Made by a program: the position numbers and the translations under genes. From the NCBI GenBank assembly GCA_010015655.1, contig ML976662.1, forward strand, positions 20,255 through 84,254: a stretch of 64,000 nt of DNA, written 5' to 3'. The notes beneath the pieces are model-generated. The model was not told the DNA's origin and ran no database searches. It saw nothing but the letters and a program-made list of their open reading frames with translations. The stretch is from Bimuria novae-zelandiae CBS 107.79. Its lineage: Eukaryota; Ascomycota; Dothideomycetes; Pleosporales; Didymosphaeriaceae. This document shows, piece after piece, positions 1 to 9,997 of this stretch; within the stretch, counting starts at the first letter, position 1, and every line of letters starts with the position of its first letter.

Positions 1-2
1 AC

Positions 3-981
3 CATGCCTGTTCGTTCGTTCGATCCAAAACACCAGAAAACGCCGTTCGGATCGATTGTTCGGATCGAACGTTCTGTTCGTTGGCAGCGCTGGACCTGGA
101 CGACTTGCAAGAAACTATCCGTCGGGTTGCACGATTCATGGACCCTGGTGTCATTCGAAGTTATCTTCACGAAGAATACGATTACGCTGATAGTGTTCCT
201 CTTCCATACAAGTACCGGTTTTCAGTGGCTTCGGTGGCAATACGATTTCTCAATTCTCTTTCTAAGATGCATCAGAGACTTGTTCGACACGTCATCATCC
301 ACGAAGATCACAACTCCATGGTAAATTCCGAAAGCCATGCTCAAGGGCTTATACCGATATGTCAAACCAACACGAAATGGCGGGTGGAGCGGCGTGTTGC
401 CCTCTAGCAAACCATTTTTGCCCTCGACGTCTTTCCAACGCGTATCTGTCGCCCGGATGCACGGTATCCAATACCTGACGGTGTATCGATAGAGCGGATA
501 TTCAGATCTTTCTGCTATTGGCTCAAAGAGGCCTCGATGCTTCCTTTCCTGGGTATGCCATCTCATTCTTACACTATGGTTTTAGACGGAGACCTACTCC
601 CGGAGCAAAGCGCATCAGCTTTTGAGATCTTAAAGGTTGGTGCGGCATAAAGTTCCGCATTTGATGAGGGCTTGTATCGTTAGTCTCGATGATCATCGAA
701 GATGTGTCCTGAAGCAGATCCATTCAGTATACAAATTCGACGATTTCCCATTGATTGTTAAGGGCATAATTGATGGCACTTCACTCATTCACTGAAACTT
801 CAAGACAGGAGAGTTTTACGAAGCCAACGATGAAGTGAAAGGGATCGCAGCGGATCGTGAGGCGATGGATAAAATGTGGAGTGAAAACCGCGGCGGTGTT
901 CTGCGGACCGCACCGCCACTTCATGCCTGGCCGGATCTTTTGAAAGAGCTCCTTCTGGAGGACGAAGCGAGTTCAGGTTAG
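3..981 (+). pseudogene. Broken uncharacterised fungal protein gene, 5' end outside window
   Basis: The frame is open from the window edge (base 3) and reads through a region I recognise as an uncharacterised protein family common in Dothideomycetes (motifs HVIIHEDHNS, HAQGLIPICQ, KWRVERRVAL, MPSHSYTMVLDGD, PEQSASAF). The first in-frame stop (TAG, 405-407) falls exactly where relatives, from memory, have Trp (RRV-x-LW). The same frame then continues sensibly to a TAA at 648-650, again at a likely Trp position, followed by FDEGLYR and more stops. A plausible C-terminus (motifs APPLHAWPDLLKE, LLLEDE) lies in another frame from about 799 to the stop at 979-981. No GT-AG pair removes the first stop. 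A multi-exon functional gene is less likely than a decayed one. The family is remembered, not searched. Confidence 0.55.
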
Positions 982-1226
982 CATTCGGGAACAAAAAGCT
1001 GAGTGGGAGTGGGGTAACAGATTAAGAAATGCATGGTCACTTCGAGGGAAACATGGGGATGTGGTGGAAGAGAAGCGAAACCGTGCGAAAAGCGGGTGGG
1101 AAAAGAATCAGTGTTATATTGAGCCACAAAAGTGGTAAAGTTATATCTCGATCTTAAATTACCGAATAATTGAAAACAAGCAGATCTATCCATTGAACTC
1201 GCCCCGTGTAGCAATTATACTGTTCT

Positions 1227-2413
1227 TCAACTAACAGGCATGCCCCCCCGGCAACTCCGTCAACCACCCATCCACATCTTCCTTAACCTTCTGCTGTTGC
1301 ACGCACTTGTTCGCAGCAGCAATGCTCTGGGTCTTCAACTGCGGGCAGTTGATATTACAGTTGGTGTCCATGGCCTTTTGCAGCGCATCGCCCTTCCAAC
1401 CAAAGATGTAATCGCCATGGTTTCCATAGCCGGTTCTATACCCTGTCAGTGACCGGTATTTGTCTCACAAATGGGAAAGAACTGCCATATGCGACGTACT
1501 TATCACCAAACGACCACACAAAGGGCTGAGATCCATTATCCGGCCAGAGTGACTTATCGTTAAACTTCTCCGTCGCAAAGATGACTTCGTAAAACAGCTG
1601 CGGCAGCTTTACGGGGTGCGTACTCGGACATAGACCGTCATTCTCGAATGTCCCGGAGGCAGCTGTACATCGTCAGGTACCACACTCCCACCTCGCCTCC
1701 TCCAAACAAGCTCAAAGGAAAGGCTCACTCACGATAACTAACATGACTCTGATGATCCGGACTATCCAGATTCACCCCATCCCAACATCTGCATCCATCA
1801 GCGCCTCTCCCTCTCCCTGATAGGCTAAACTACTCACGTCGGAAACCTCACATTCACCATAATCCCCGCCGGACACGGCTTCTTCGGAAAATCCAGCGTC
1901 TCACCACTCCTCGTATTCATGTTCTGTAAACACGTATACGTCAACTGCCTGAACCACTTCGCATCCGCCTCGCTCCGATACGTCGGATTGCCAACCAGCA
2001 TGCGAAATCCCTTCTTAAACGCCGTCACCGCGCCAGGCGTCGCGCCATTCACGTCCTTGGGGATATAGTACACGGTCATGCCGCCGTTGCTCTGCTCGAA
2101 GTTGACGTTACCTTTCTGCGGCACGCGCTTGAAGGTTTTTAGCGCGGAAGAAGAGTGTTGCGGTCCAGTAGTTGCTGAAGTCTTCGGCGAAGGTGCACGT
2201 TGTGCAGGTGGCGGTGTCGGGGGGTGCAATGTCTGGGTCCATGGAGGTGTTGAAGGCGTTGCCGCCGATGATTTAGTAGACGTGAGGCGATTGGGAGAGG
2301 CCGGGGTTGACGAGGGGGTCGAGGCGCTCGACGACGGGTTGGGAGCAGGAGAAGCGGAGGAGGGCGTGGGCTGGGGGCGCGAGGAGGGCTGCTAGAAGGG
2401 GATGGAGGAACAT
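1227..2413 (-). pseudogene. DUF1996-domain secreted protein, disrupted
   Basis: Reading from ATG at 2411-2413 gives a signal-peptide-like start (MFLHPLLAALLAPPAHA) followed by the DUF1996 pattern: RFSCSQPVVERLDPLVNPG, IIGGNAFNTSMD, EDFSNYWTATLFFRAKN, GGMTVYYIP, GFRMLVGNPTYR, FRQLTYTCLQ, FPKKPCPAGIM, CWDGVNLDSPDH, FGWKGDALQKAMD. Three introns fit (about 1789-1837, 1663-1732, and one ending near 1436). Two lesions break it. The motif normally read as SPHVHQIIGGN is SPHVY-stop-IIGGN, with TAA at 2273-2275. Near 2140 about four bases are missing between RAKN and TFKRVPQ, which shifts the frame. Both TAC and TAA differ from the family codons by C-to-T changes. The family is secreted, of unknown function, often with a WSC domain elsewhere. 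Without a compensating exon this copy cannot make a full protein. Confidence 0.75.
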
Positions 2414-3173
2414 GGTGGACTGGTGTTGGTGCGCACACTACAAACCAAGGGAGAGTTGGACCATACGGTTAGAGAGGTAATATTACTTAAATGGCATGTA
2501 CGTATCTAGGGTAATCTGGAGAACGTCGTAGTTTGGTTGCCGTCATATAATGTGGGGTTAGTATAGCAAAGGCCAGTGTCACAAATTCATCTATGTCTAA
2601 AGTTTCCGTTGGGAAGCGAACCACGTTCAACTTCGATACTGCTGTGTTGCTATGAATTTTCCTCCAATGGCCTGAACAAAAAGCTTCTCTTGGTCGTACC
2701 CTGGCTGATACGCTCTAGGTGTTGACGTCGAATGAAGCTTTGTGCTATTGCTTTCACAGCCTTGGCGTGCAAAGATTGCCGGCACATCTCTTTTCTGCCG
2801 GGATCTTATTGCCGCCTAGAAGGTGGCCCCACAATGGAGGGAAAGTGGCTGTAGAGACCTGGGAGGAAATAGAGAATAGCGCAACTGCAATACTGGTCAC
2901 GGATTGAAGATAGGAAGAAGCAAACGAGATGTCGCGCAAGGTGTTCGAGTGTTAACATCGTACATACATTGATATAATACAGACAAATACATATACTATA
3001 TGGAAACCCTCAACAACCGTGATTAGGGACAGACGCGTGCCACTGGCAACTCTGATTGAAGTAGCTCACACGTTTCGGAAGACCGTCGCCATTGCGCATA
3101 AAACCCAAACCATTGAATATAGCCCTCTTGCAGATGAGTCATCTGTCATTAATCCTTTTGGGAATTTCGACTC
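2414..3173. other. Spacer, no supported gene
   Basis: It lies upstream of the broken DUF1996 gene and downstream of the DNA glycosylase gene. Only short open frames occur (for example around 2719-2939 on both strands), with no recognisable motif or signal. It probably holds the 3' end of the glycosylase transcript. Confidence 0.5.
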
Positions 3174-4793
3174 CTACTCCTTTAGAGCAGATTGCTCCAC
3201 GTCCGAGAACTCCTCGTCGTTACCTCCGGTTAATGAAGTTTTGACCATCTCTTCATCCTCGACGTCGCTCTCAAGCTCAGTGAGCTCGCTCGAGTCCGAG
3301 TCATTCTCGAGATCGTATGCCACCTTCTTCGCCTGCCTCCTCGCCTTCATGCCGGCCGCACCTCTGGCCGGGCTCGATTTCACACCTTTCCTGACACCGG
3401 TCCTGTTGACGAGGTGGTCGATCACGCAGCCCCTTTCCCAGTCCTTATACGTCTCACCGGTGTTGGCGCGGCACCTAGGGCAGGTCTTGCCATGCCTGAT
3501 GAAGAGTTGGTGCAGCGGGTACTTCAGGTGGTCAGGAATCCGGACTTCGCAGTGAGCAAATGTGGTGTCACGTCCTGGTTTAGCTAGTTTGCCTGATCTG
3601 CCCTTCTTGCCAGGGGTTAGAAGAGCCGGGTGACCTGGCGGCGGGACCCAACCAAGCCACTGGCAGAGCCTGAAGACGTGGGTGTCTACGGCGAATGACG
3701 GACGTTGCAGGCAGAACAAGATCACGCAGGAAGCAGTCTTTGCTCCGATCCCGGGAAACTTGACAAGCCGACTGAATGCCTCTTCGGCAGACAGGGAATG
3801 GTAGTGGTCCAAAGATAGGACATCATTCTCAGCCTTCTCGATCGCAGCCTCCTTCTCTTCCTCTTCTACGGTCTCCCTCGCGTTTCCATTGATTGAGACC
3901 GATGGTCCGGTGTGCTTGACGTAGAGAGCCTGGTTTTCCTCCCATACCATCTGCAAGATTCTTTTCATGTACTTGCTCTTGTTATCTGCTAGACCACCAC
4001 TCTTGATGGCCTCAAAAACGTCCCTAGTGTCAGCCAATCGAACTTTGTTCCAATCAACACTACCCTTGCCGACACCCTCTTGGATTATGCCGAATCGTTT
4101 AACGAGCCCTTGGAAAGCACGCTTGGAGTTCAAGGCAGTTGTCGCGGCAGAAAGGAGAGTTCGGATCAGAGCGTCAAGAACCGACGGTACCTCACCGCAG
4201 CCCGTGACCTCGAGCGATGGAGGAGGCACGACCTTCGGGGCCTCGACCTCTCCGTGGACGCTGGAAAGAAGACGTGTAACCTCCTCGCATTCTTCGGGAG
4301 TTGGATGGGGCCAATCAGGATAGGGAGTCGTGCCCGGAACCATACCGTAATTATTGGTCTTCTTTGACTTCTTCGGAGACGGCTCTGCAATATCCGTGGC
4401 CTTGTCGACCAGATCCTGCACGCTCTCTTGGTGAGCCGTGACAACCTTCTTAGTGGTGCGCTTTCTAGACTTCTTGACGGGTGGATCATCATTAATGCCA
4501 TCCTCAGTAGAGTCTAGCTCGGAGATCTTGCCCAGATTGTGCGGGAGCTCATTGATGTCCTCCTCTTCCTTCTTGACAGCTGCACGTGAGCGCTTCTGCG
4601 AGCTCTTCGGCGTGATGGGCAAGGTCTTGGCCGGTGAAGTTTCTTTCTTCATAGAAGCCGACTTGGAAGCCTTGGTGGGAAGGTTGTCAGGAGTGACGGA
4701 AGGACTTGACAGTTGCAGCGGCTCTTGGGTGGCGATTGATGGTGATTGAGCAGCCTGCTCCCTAGCCGCAGAGCCTCTTGTGACTCTCGCCAT
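3174..4793 (-). CDS. HhH-GPD base-excision DNA glycosylase (endonuclease III-like)
   Basis: Single-exon gene of 539 aa. Start chosen at the ATG at 4791-4793 (MARVTRGSAAREQ); an earlier in-frame stretch starts with a non-ATG codon. The N-terminal ~190 residues are basic and Ser/Pro/Lys-rich with NLS-like clusters (KKSRKRTTKK, PKKSKK). The glycosylase core follows at about 230-460. It contains the helix-hairpin-helix KFPGIGAKTASCVI (about 340-353), with the Lys expected for a bifunctional enzyme, and the catalytic-Asp motif VDTHVFRL (about 365). A CPRC plus a distant Cys follow, but the spacing is not the usual 4Fe-4S loop of EndoIII, so a cluster is uncertain. The acidic C-terminal tail is low complexity. 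Expected role: removal of damaged bases in the nucleus. It is divergent from the thioesterase gene across a 564-bp spacer. Confidence 0.85.
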   Translation of the reverse strand: MARVTRGSAAREQAAQSPSIATQEPLQLSSPSVTPDNLPTKASKSASMKKETSPAKTLPITPKSSQKRSRAAVKKEEEDINELPHNLGKISELDSTEDGINDDPPVKKSRKRTTKKVVTAHQESVQDLVDKATDIAEPSPKKSKKTNNYGMVPGTTPYPDWPHPTPEECEEVTRLLSSVHGEVEAPKVVPPPSLEVTGCGEVPSVLDALIRTLLSAATTALNSKRAFQGLVKRFGIIQEGVGKGSVDWNKVRLADTRDVFEAIKSGGLADNKSKYMKRILQMVWEENQALYVKHTGPSVSINGNARETVEEEEKEAAIEKAENDVLSLDHYHSLSAEEAFSRLVKFPGIGAKTASCVILFCLQRPSFAVDTHVFRLCQWLGWVPPPGHPALLTPGKKGRSGKLAKPGRDTTFAHCEVRIPDHLKYPLHQLFIRHGKTCPRCRANTGETYKDWERGCVIDHLVNRTGVRKGVKSSPARGAAGMKARRQAKKVAYDLENDSDSSELTELESDVEDEEMVKTSLTGGNDEEFSDVEQSALKE

Positions 4794-5357
4794 TGTAATT
4801 CGAGCGGTAAGAGCTAGGGACTTGTTGTAACAAGTTGTAGCTTGAACGGTATATATTGGAAGTTGCAAGCAGCGAGCGGGATGAAGGAGCGATGGTCGAA
4901 GTAGACGAAAGGGAGACAGCGTGAGGCTTTATATAGAGGTGGGTTCAACCTCAAGTAAGTGAAGCTGAGCCAAGTGAGACGACGAAGCTCCGCCTGATAC
5001 TACAAAAAGTGAAGGACAGGAAACGAGAGCGAGGGAGGGTTGGAGATGACCAGCAATTGGCGTTGGACAGGGTGATAAGAGTAGGAAATTTCGTTTACAT
5101 GAGAGTCAGCTATGCTTTAGTGCTGCAAACAGTGAAGAGGAAGGTAAAGTGAGCGACTTGCAAGGGGCCACAAGTTTTGTAGCGCGAGGTGAATGGATGA
5201 CGTCTGCGATCTGATTGGCGCTTGGACCCTGCTTGATGCAGGGACGGAAGCGGCGCTGGTCCCGCCTTCCCCCACATTTGCCATGGACGCGTCTTTCTGA
5301 ACACTATCAGTCACCCACATAGCGCACCTCTCCCCCTCTTATCGAACTCGCACGAAG
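4794..5357. promoter_or_regulatory. Divergent promoter region (DNA glycosylase / APT1)
   Basis: This 564-bp spacer separates two genes transcribed away from each other and must carry both 5' regions. Short open frames at 5110-5320 (minus) show no family features. I see no clear binding-site array. Confidence 0.5.
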
Positions 5358-6230
5358 ATGGCCGGTCGAGCTCCGATTATAGTACCCGCGCTGAAGCGAC
5401 ACACAGCGACCGTCATCGTCGCGCATGGCCTCGGTGACAGCGGGACTGGTTGGTGAGCAGTGCAAGATGCGGGCAGTAGCTTCGACCGCTTACAGTTTTA
5501 GGCTCTTCCTCGCGGAGAACTACCGGCGACGATCAGTCTTTGAGGAGGTGGCATTTGTATTCCCACATGCGCCTAACATCCCCGTCACCCTGGTCAGTCT
5601 CCAGCAGATGGCTCGCGAAGCGCAAAGAGAGCCGAGCTGACTGATGAGCAGAACATGGGCATGAAAATGCCCGGATGGTACGATATCAAGTCGCTCAGCA
5701 CCCTCCAGGACCGCGAGGAAGACGAGCAGGGCATCCTCAGGTCGCGCGACTACTTCCATTCCCTCATCGACGCCGAAGTTGCAAAAGGCATCCCCGCGAA
5801 CCGCGTCGTTATCGGCGGCTTCTCACAGGGCGGTGCCATGGCACTGCTCTCTGGTATCACCTACAAGGAGCCGCTGGGCGGCATCTTTGGCCTGAGTTGC
5901 TACCTTCTTCTGCACAAGAAGATCAAGGACCTGATACCGGAGAACAACCCCAACCAGAACACACCCATCTTCATGGGACATGGCGACAAGGACCAGGTCG
6001 TAGCACACAAGTACGGGACCATGAGCGCCGAGGCCCTGAAGGAGATGAAGTACGACGTGACATTCAACACATACAAGTAAGCTCGATGCAGATTCTGTGG
6101 TGGTTCATGCTAATTGATGTCCAGGGGACTACCCCACAGTGCCGACGATGAAGAATTGGATCACCTCGAGGAGTTCTTGAACAAGCGGATACCTGCTCTT
6201 GGCGAGATCAAGAAGGAGGAGTCACTCTGA
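5358..6230 (+). CDS. Acyl-protein thioesterase 1
   Basis: Four exons (5358-5452, 5502-5592, 5652-6076, 6125-6230) give 238 aa, the normal length for the family. The alpha/beta-hydrolase features are all present: VIVAHGLGDSGTGW near the N-terminus, FVFPHAPNIPVTLN, MPGWYDI, the nucleophile elbow GFSQGG (Ser about 119), the acid in HGDKDQVV (about 175) and the His in KGLPHSAD (about 208). The first intron uses the acceptor TTTTAG at 5501, which restores the conserved Trp of GTGW; the nearer CAG would give Cys. The enzyme removes S-palmitoyl groups from proteins such as Ras and G-alpha in the cytosol and also hydrolyses lysophospholipids. The C-terminal tail (LGEIKKEESL) is variable in the family. 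Nothing looks damaged. Confidence 0.92.
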
Positions 6231-6582
6231 CTACCGCTCGGTGCATCTAGTCCCTCATCAGGACATATAACAGCGTTGGTGTTGATCGTCACGCTTGTTA
6301 TGGCCTGGTTTGCTTGGTTCAAGCAGCGAAACCGCAAAGTGGCGGAAGCATAGAATGTAGACACATATACCCCGTTTCGATTGTCTCATAGGCTAGTAAG
6401 TCATCCTAGATAAGATTGTGGCAGGTAGAGCAATTCCAATCTTGTTGGCTGCACCCGAAACCATCGGCATGTTTCAAGGCGTGTATCTGCCTTTAATCTC
6501 GAGCCAAGGGACCCATTCGAAAGACAGCTGTCGTCATGTTTTTCGCGTCATACCCACCCTGCCAAAATCCAAAAGTGAAGAA
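6231..6582. other. Convergent 3' spacer
   Basis: Between the 3' end of the thioesterase gene and the 3' end of the minus-strand Ifi-6-16-like gene. It presumably holds both polyadenylation regions. No coding signal was found. Confidence 0.45.
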
Positions 6583-7010
6583 TCAGAACGGCGCGCCGAT
6601 GACTTGTAGGACTATGCCCACGTCCCTGATCACGGCCTTCACAATATCCGCGCCATATCCACCCATCTGCTTCCAGTTAGACCCCTCCAAGAACGGACAG
6701 CAACTGCCTACTGAAGCTGACTGCATCGTCGCAAAACCTCCACGAGCGCCAATAGGAAAGAACCTGGACATCCACCGGGCTACCCAGCTACCTATGTGAT
6801 GTTGATTTTCGACCGTATAATGATCACCGCAAAACGTAGCGTACCTGCCGTCGGACCAGCGCGACCGAATCCCCAGAAGCGGAAGAGTCGGAGTACTGGG
6901 GCCATGAACGCGCCCGGGATCAAGGACATGAGTGCGCTGATGAGGTCGAAGAGGAACCAGAAGGGGTGTTTGATGATGTGGGTCTTGAAGAGGCTTATAA
7001 GTCGATGACG
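6583..7010 (-). CDS. Ifi-6-16 (interferon-induced 6-16/ISG12) family-like small membrane protein, start unresolved
   Basis: Two exons meet at a canonical intron (6792-6844). Exon A reads HIIKHPFWFLFDLI, MSLIPGAFMAPVLRL, FWGFGRAGPTAG. Exon B reads GSWVARWMSRFFPIG, ARGGFATMQSASVG and ends at 6583 with IGAPF. The order GFGxAGPxAG, then a hydrophobic stretch, then GGFATMQSA matches the Ifi-6-16 family, small glycine-rich membrane proteins often placed in mitochondria or the ER in animals and of unknown role in fungi. The 5' end is a problem: the frame stays open upstream to at least 7139 without an ATG other than the internal one at 6929. The ATG at 7021 is out of frame by one base, its own frame hitting a stop near 6997. 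Either an upstream exon exists or a one-base indel has broken the start. Distance to the family's usual length is modest. Confidence 0.5.
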
Positions 7011-7110
7011 ATCTCGAGCATTTTGAGGTTTTCGTTGTAGGCAGCGGGACGTTAGGTGGGGTGGATTGTAGTTAGCAAGAGGAGTCCACTGGTGTGTAAC
7101 CTTTTTACGG

Positions 7111-7139
7111 TGAGTGAGTGAGTGAGTGAGTGAGTGAGT
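7111..7139. repeat. (TGAG)n microsatellite
   Basis: Seven perfect copies of TGAG in a row follow a CTTTTTACGG stretch. It lies in the possible 5' region of the Ifi-6-16-like gene. Confidence 0.95.
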
Positions 7140-7860
7140 CTAGACAGACTTGTTCTTCCGCTGTTAGCAATGCTTCCACTCCCACCACGTATGGTACTAA
7201 AGTCATTCTTCGCTACATGTGCTCGGCACGGCCAATTAATTGTATGATTGCTGCTATTTAGATTTCACGCGTTGATGCGAGGTGTTGAATGAACAGAATG
7301 AGCATACTGTTCCACCCTCAAAAGGTGTAGCTACAAAAGGCCTCATGGATCATTCTCTTAGCCGTTCAAATAGTGCTAACCCTAACTTCCATCCCGCTCT
7401 CTGAGTTTCTGCATAGCCCGCGACACGCAAGAAGCATTCGTGCAACTAATACAGTACCTAGTAGCTTTCTACTGCCCTCACCTCGAGATGGGACAAACAG
7501 CGCGGATATCCCGGAAAGCTTGAAGGCCAAAAGTAGACCCTACAACAACTACTCAGCATCAAACCTCCATCCAACCCCTTTCTACAAATCCCTAACATTC
7601 TCCCGCTCTTAAGCGCTAGCACGTAGGGACTAACCCAACTAACCCATCCCCGGTTTTACACTTACTTGTCTGTTCCCAACCCCTCAACACCACCCTCCCC
7701 TTCCCCGCTCGTTCCCCGCCCCAGCCCAGCTCCCCAAGCCTTATCACGTTTCACAACCCTCGCAACGGCAAATCGGCCCAGCATGTTGAATCTTCTTCTG
7801 CCTGCCAACCTCTCAACGCGTCTTGAGTAGATTTCGTTCGGGCCGAGCGGCCCTTTCTTT

Positions 7861-7918
7861 CTACCTCACCCCACAATGACACATCTTCTCTACCTCACCC
7901 CACAATGACACATCTCTT
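7861..7918. repeat. 29-bp tandem duplication
   Basis: Two adjacent, nearly perfect copies with period 29, each containing CTACCTCACCCCACAATGAC followed by ACATCT. Function unknown. Confidence 0.85.
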
Positions 7919-8086
7919 CCAACCCAAGTCTTCAACGTCCAAGAGCAGGCAGATCCCCGCTTATTATCCCCTGGCGCATTTCTACCATTACTGGCGTACA
8001 TAACTTGAAGGCTTGTGACACCGACGCTAAAGTAGGCACCACACACTCCCCGGCTCGATCTAGACTCCCCGCGTAATTTACCTCGA

Positions 8087-8143
8087 CCATATTTCTTCCA
8101 TGTATCCATATTTCTTCCATGTATCCATATTTCTTCCATGTAT
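8087..8143. repeat. 19-bp tandem repeat, three copies
   Basis: Three perfect copies of CCATATTTCTTCCATGTAT with a fourth diverged copy after 8143. An A33 run starts 35 bp downstream. Confidence 0.95.
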
Positions 8144-8172
8144 CCATACTCCCTTCATGTATTCACATCAAC

Positions 8173-8177
<5 letters not shown>

Positions 8178-8210
<33 letters not shown>
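8178..8210. repeat. Poly(A) tract, 33 bases
   Basis: An uninterrupted run of 33 A residues. No retroelement ORF, target-site duplication or processed-gene remnant is visible next to it, so a simple mononucleotide repeat is the best reading. Confidence 0.9.
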
Positions 8211-8211
<1 letters not shown>

Positions 8212-8984
8212 CATAACTTGACATATTACTCATCTCTGTAAGCGGTGTGCATTTCCTCCCGAGGCCCACCGGCGAGCGCCAAGCACCCTCCCAATTTCCG
8301 CCGCCTCCGCTCGTGGCTCGGCGGAAGAGGGTTTACGGCTCGACGGAGGAGAGTTTACGTGCGCGCTTGGGTGCACTTTCGCCGAGCGCCAGCTGGTGAG
8401 CTGGAATATTAGGCGTTGGCTCGGCGAAGGGTTGGCGGGGCGGCCCTCGGCGGGAGCCTGAGGGCGGTGTGAGCGCGGCATGTGATTGGCGCTGTGGGGT
8501 TTGTGAAAATTTGTGAATGAAGTGTGCTGTTGCATAACGTAAGAGATTGTTAGTTGCGAATTGCGAGGTTGAAAGAGATGCATAATAGTGTGCAAGGGAA
8601 ATGAAGAACTGGGCTTAGTATAATCGTTGACGTGTGTGTGTGTGGGTGTTGTTAGAGTACTCAAAGTGCTGAACCCGAAGACCAGTGAAAGATCAAGATT
8701 GAATTGCAAATGGGGGGATATCACATAGTACCTAATCGAGAGGCACCTCGCAAACAACAAAAGCCTACCCAAACCCGTTCCAAAAAACCGTGTTCTCGAA
8801 AGATGAACCGCCGTACGCCGATATTGCCATCCTGTAGACAAAGCATGACACCCCAGAGTCGTTTCCAGACCCAAAACGCCGTACCCAATGCCGCTAGAAG
8901 GGGAGCTTCTGTAAGAACCCGACTATATCGTGACAATCATAGGACTCTGCGCATGTACGCATTGCCCAACTCTCCTAGCCAACA

Positions 8985-9997
8985 TCACCGCAGCGCTCTC
9001 GATAACCATCGATCCCACCAGTTCCGCACCCCCAGGATGCTCTCTTTGCCGTCGTTGTGTCCGTCCTGGCCAGCAGGATCACCCAGTATCGCCGAGAAAA
9101 ACCAGAAGCAGGCAGCCGTCCACGCGGCAATGGCGACGCCGACGGCTACGAACGGCGAGAGCAGGTTGACGATTACCAGCATCGGTGCGCTGTATTCGGT
9201 CGATGCAGAATACGAGTACACGAGATGCAGTTGGAGGTTGAGCGGCGGTGCGAGGAAAGCCGTGAGCTGTGAAGGAGCTTGTGATCGCGACGAGAAGAGG
9301 CGGAAGGGCTGGAGCAGGAGCGAGATGAGGAGGGCGACCAGAGTCCAGAGCATGATCAGGAAGGAGAGGAGGGCGCAGGGCGCAGAGAGGTAGAGCTGTG
9401 ATGGATTAGCATTCTGTCCAGGCATCTCAAGCAGCTGGAGCAAGTACGTACCAGCAATTGCACGGGCTTGTCCTCGGGGCCTTTCTCGTCGTAGTCGCCC
9501 GCATCGTAGACGATGGTCTGGCGTGTGACGTCTGGGTTGGAAGCCGAAACGTTCGTGGGCGACCGCGAGCGCTGGGGCGAGCGCTGGGGTGAGCCCTCTG
9601 CCTTCTCGGGGTCGACAAAGGCTCGCGCAGGCGGCGATACCCGGTCGATGGCGTCCGGCGAGCGCGGGATGCTCTGCACTGAGTGGTGCTTGCGGCCGTC
9701 CGACAAGACGCTGCTCACGGGGCTCGGCGGCGACGGCGTCGCTACGACGTTTGGCGAGCGTGGGTACGAGATGACCGAGTCGTGCGCGCGGCTCTTGCTG
9801 CTGCCCTTGCTGCCGCGCTCTGCTCGCGGCGCATACAGCTGGTGGTGGTGGTGGTGGTGGTGGTGGTGGTGGTGGTGGTCGTAGCCATTCGTCTCGCTGT
9901 ACCGGTAGCCAATGTCAACGGGCGGTGCCGTGTGCGTGTGCTGGTGGTAGTCGCGGTGGAAGGTGGGCGAGGGCGCCGACGGGAGCTGCGTGTCCAT
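8985..9997 (-). CDS. Hypothetical membrane protein with His-rich disordered N-terminus
   Basis: Two exons (9452-9997 and 8985-9395, intron 9396-9451) give 318 aa from ATG at 9995-9997. The first ~180 residues are low complexity (Ser/Pro/Arg), with a run of 13 His coded by a GGT/ACC triplet repeat (9841-9880) and repeated SPQRSPQRSRSP-type motifs. A short conserved-looking acidic linker (DAGDYDEKGPEDK) leads into the membrane part. The C-terminal half has two or three hydrophobic segments (LSAPCALLSFLIMLWTLVAL; LVIVNLLSPFVAVGVAI; AAWTAACFWFFSAILG) and ends in WWDRWLSRALR. I do not recognise a named family. The arrangement, a long cytosolic disordered head before a small membrane domain, fits many uncharacterised fungal proteins. 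Confidence 0.75.

Larger units (their letters stand above)
7022..8984. other. Long spacer with simple repeats, no supported gene
   Basis: About 2 kb without a convincing gene. It contains a TGAG microsatellite (7111-7139), a 29-bp duplication (7861-7918), a 19-bp tandem repeat (8087-8143), an A33 tract (8178-8210) and a short GT run near 8631. Open frames of 60-214 codons (for example minus 8230-8874) look like random G+C-rich frames: no domain, no introns that improve them, no signal peptide. Confidence 0.5.

Noticed and set aside
2078..2438. Frames of 100-105 codons on both strands over the DUF1996 gene start
   Set aside because: They are shadows of the disrupted DUF1996 exon, whose motifs are clear in the correct frame.
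8178..8210. Poly(A) tract as a sign of a retroposed gene or LINE end
   Set aside because: No ORF remnant, no target-site duplication and no coding homology beside it.
8230..8874. 214-codon minus frame in the repeat-rich spacer
   Set aside because: Low-complexity composition, no domain, no intron signals; likely a chance frame.
8704..9393. 229-codon plus-strand frame overlapping the His-tract membrane protein
   Set aside because: No motif or signal. The minus-strand gene with its intron and membrane segments explains this DNA.
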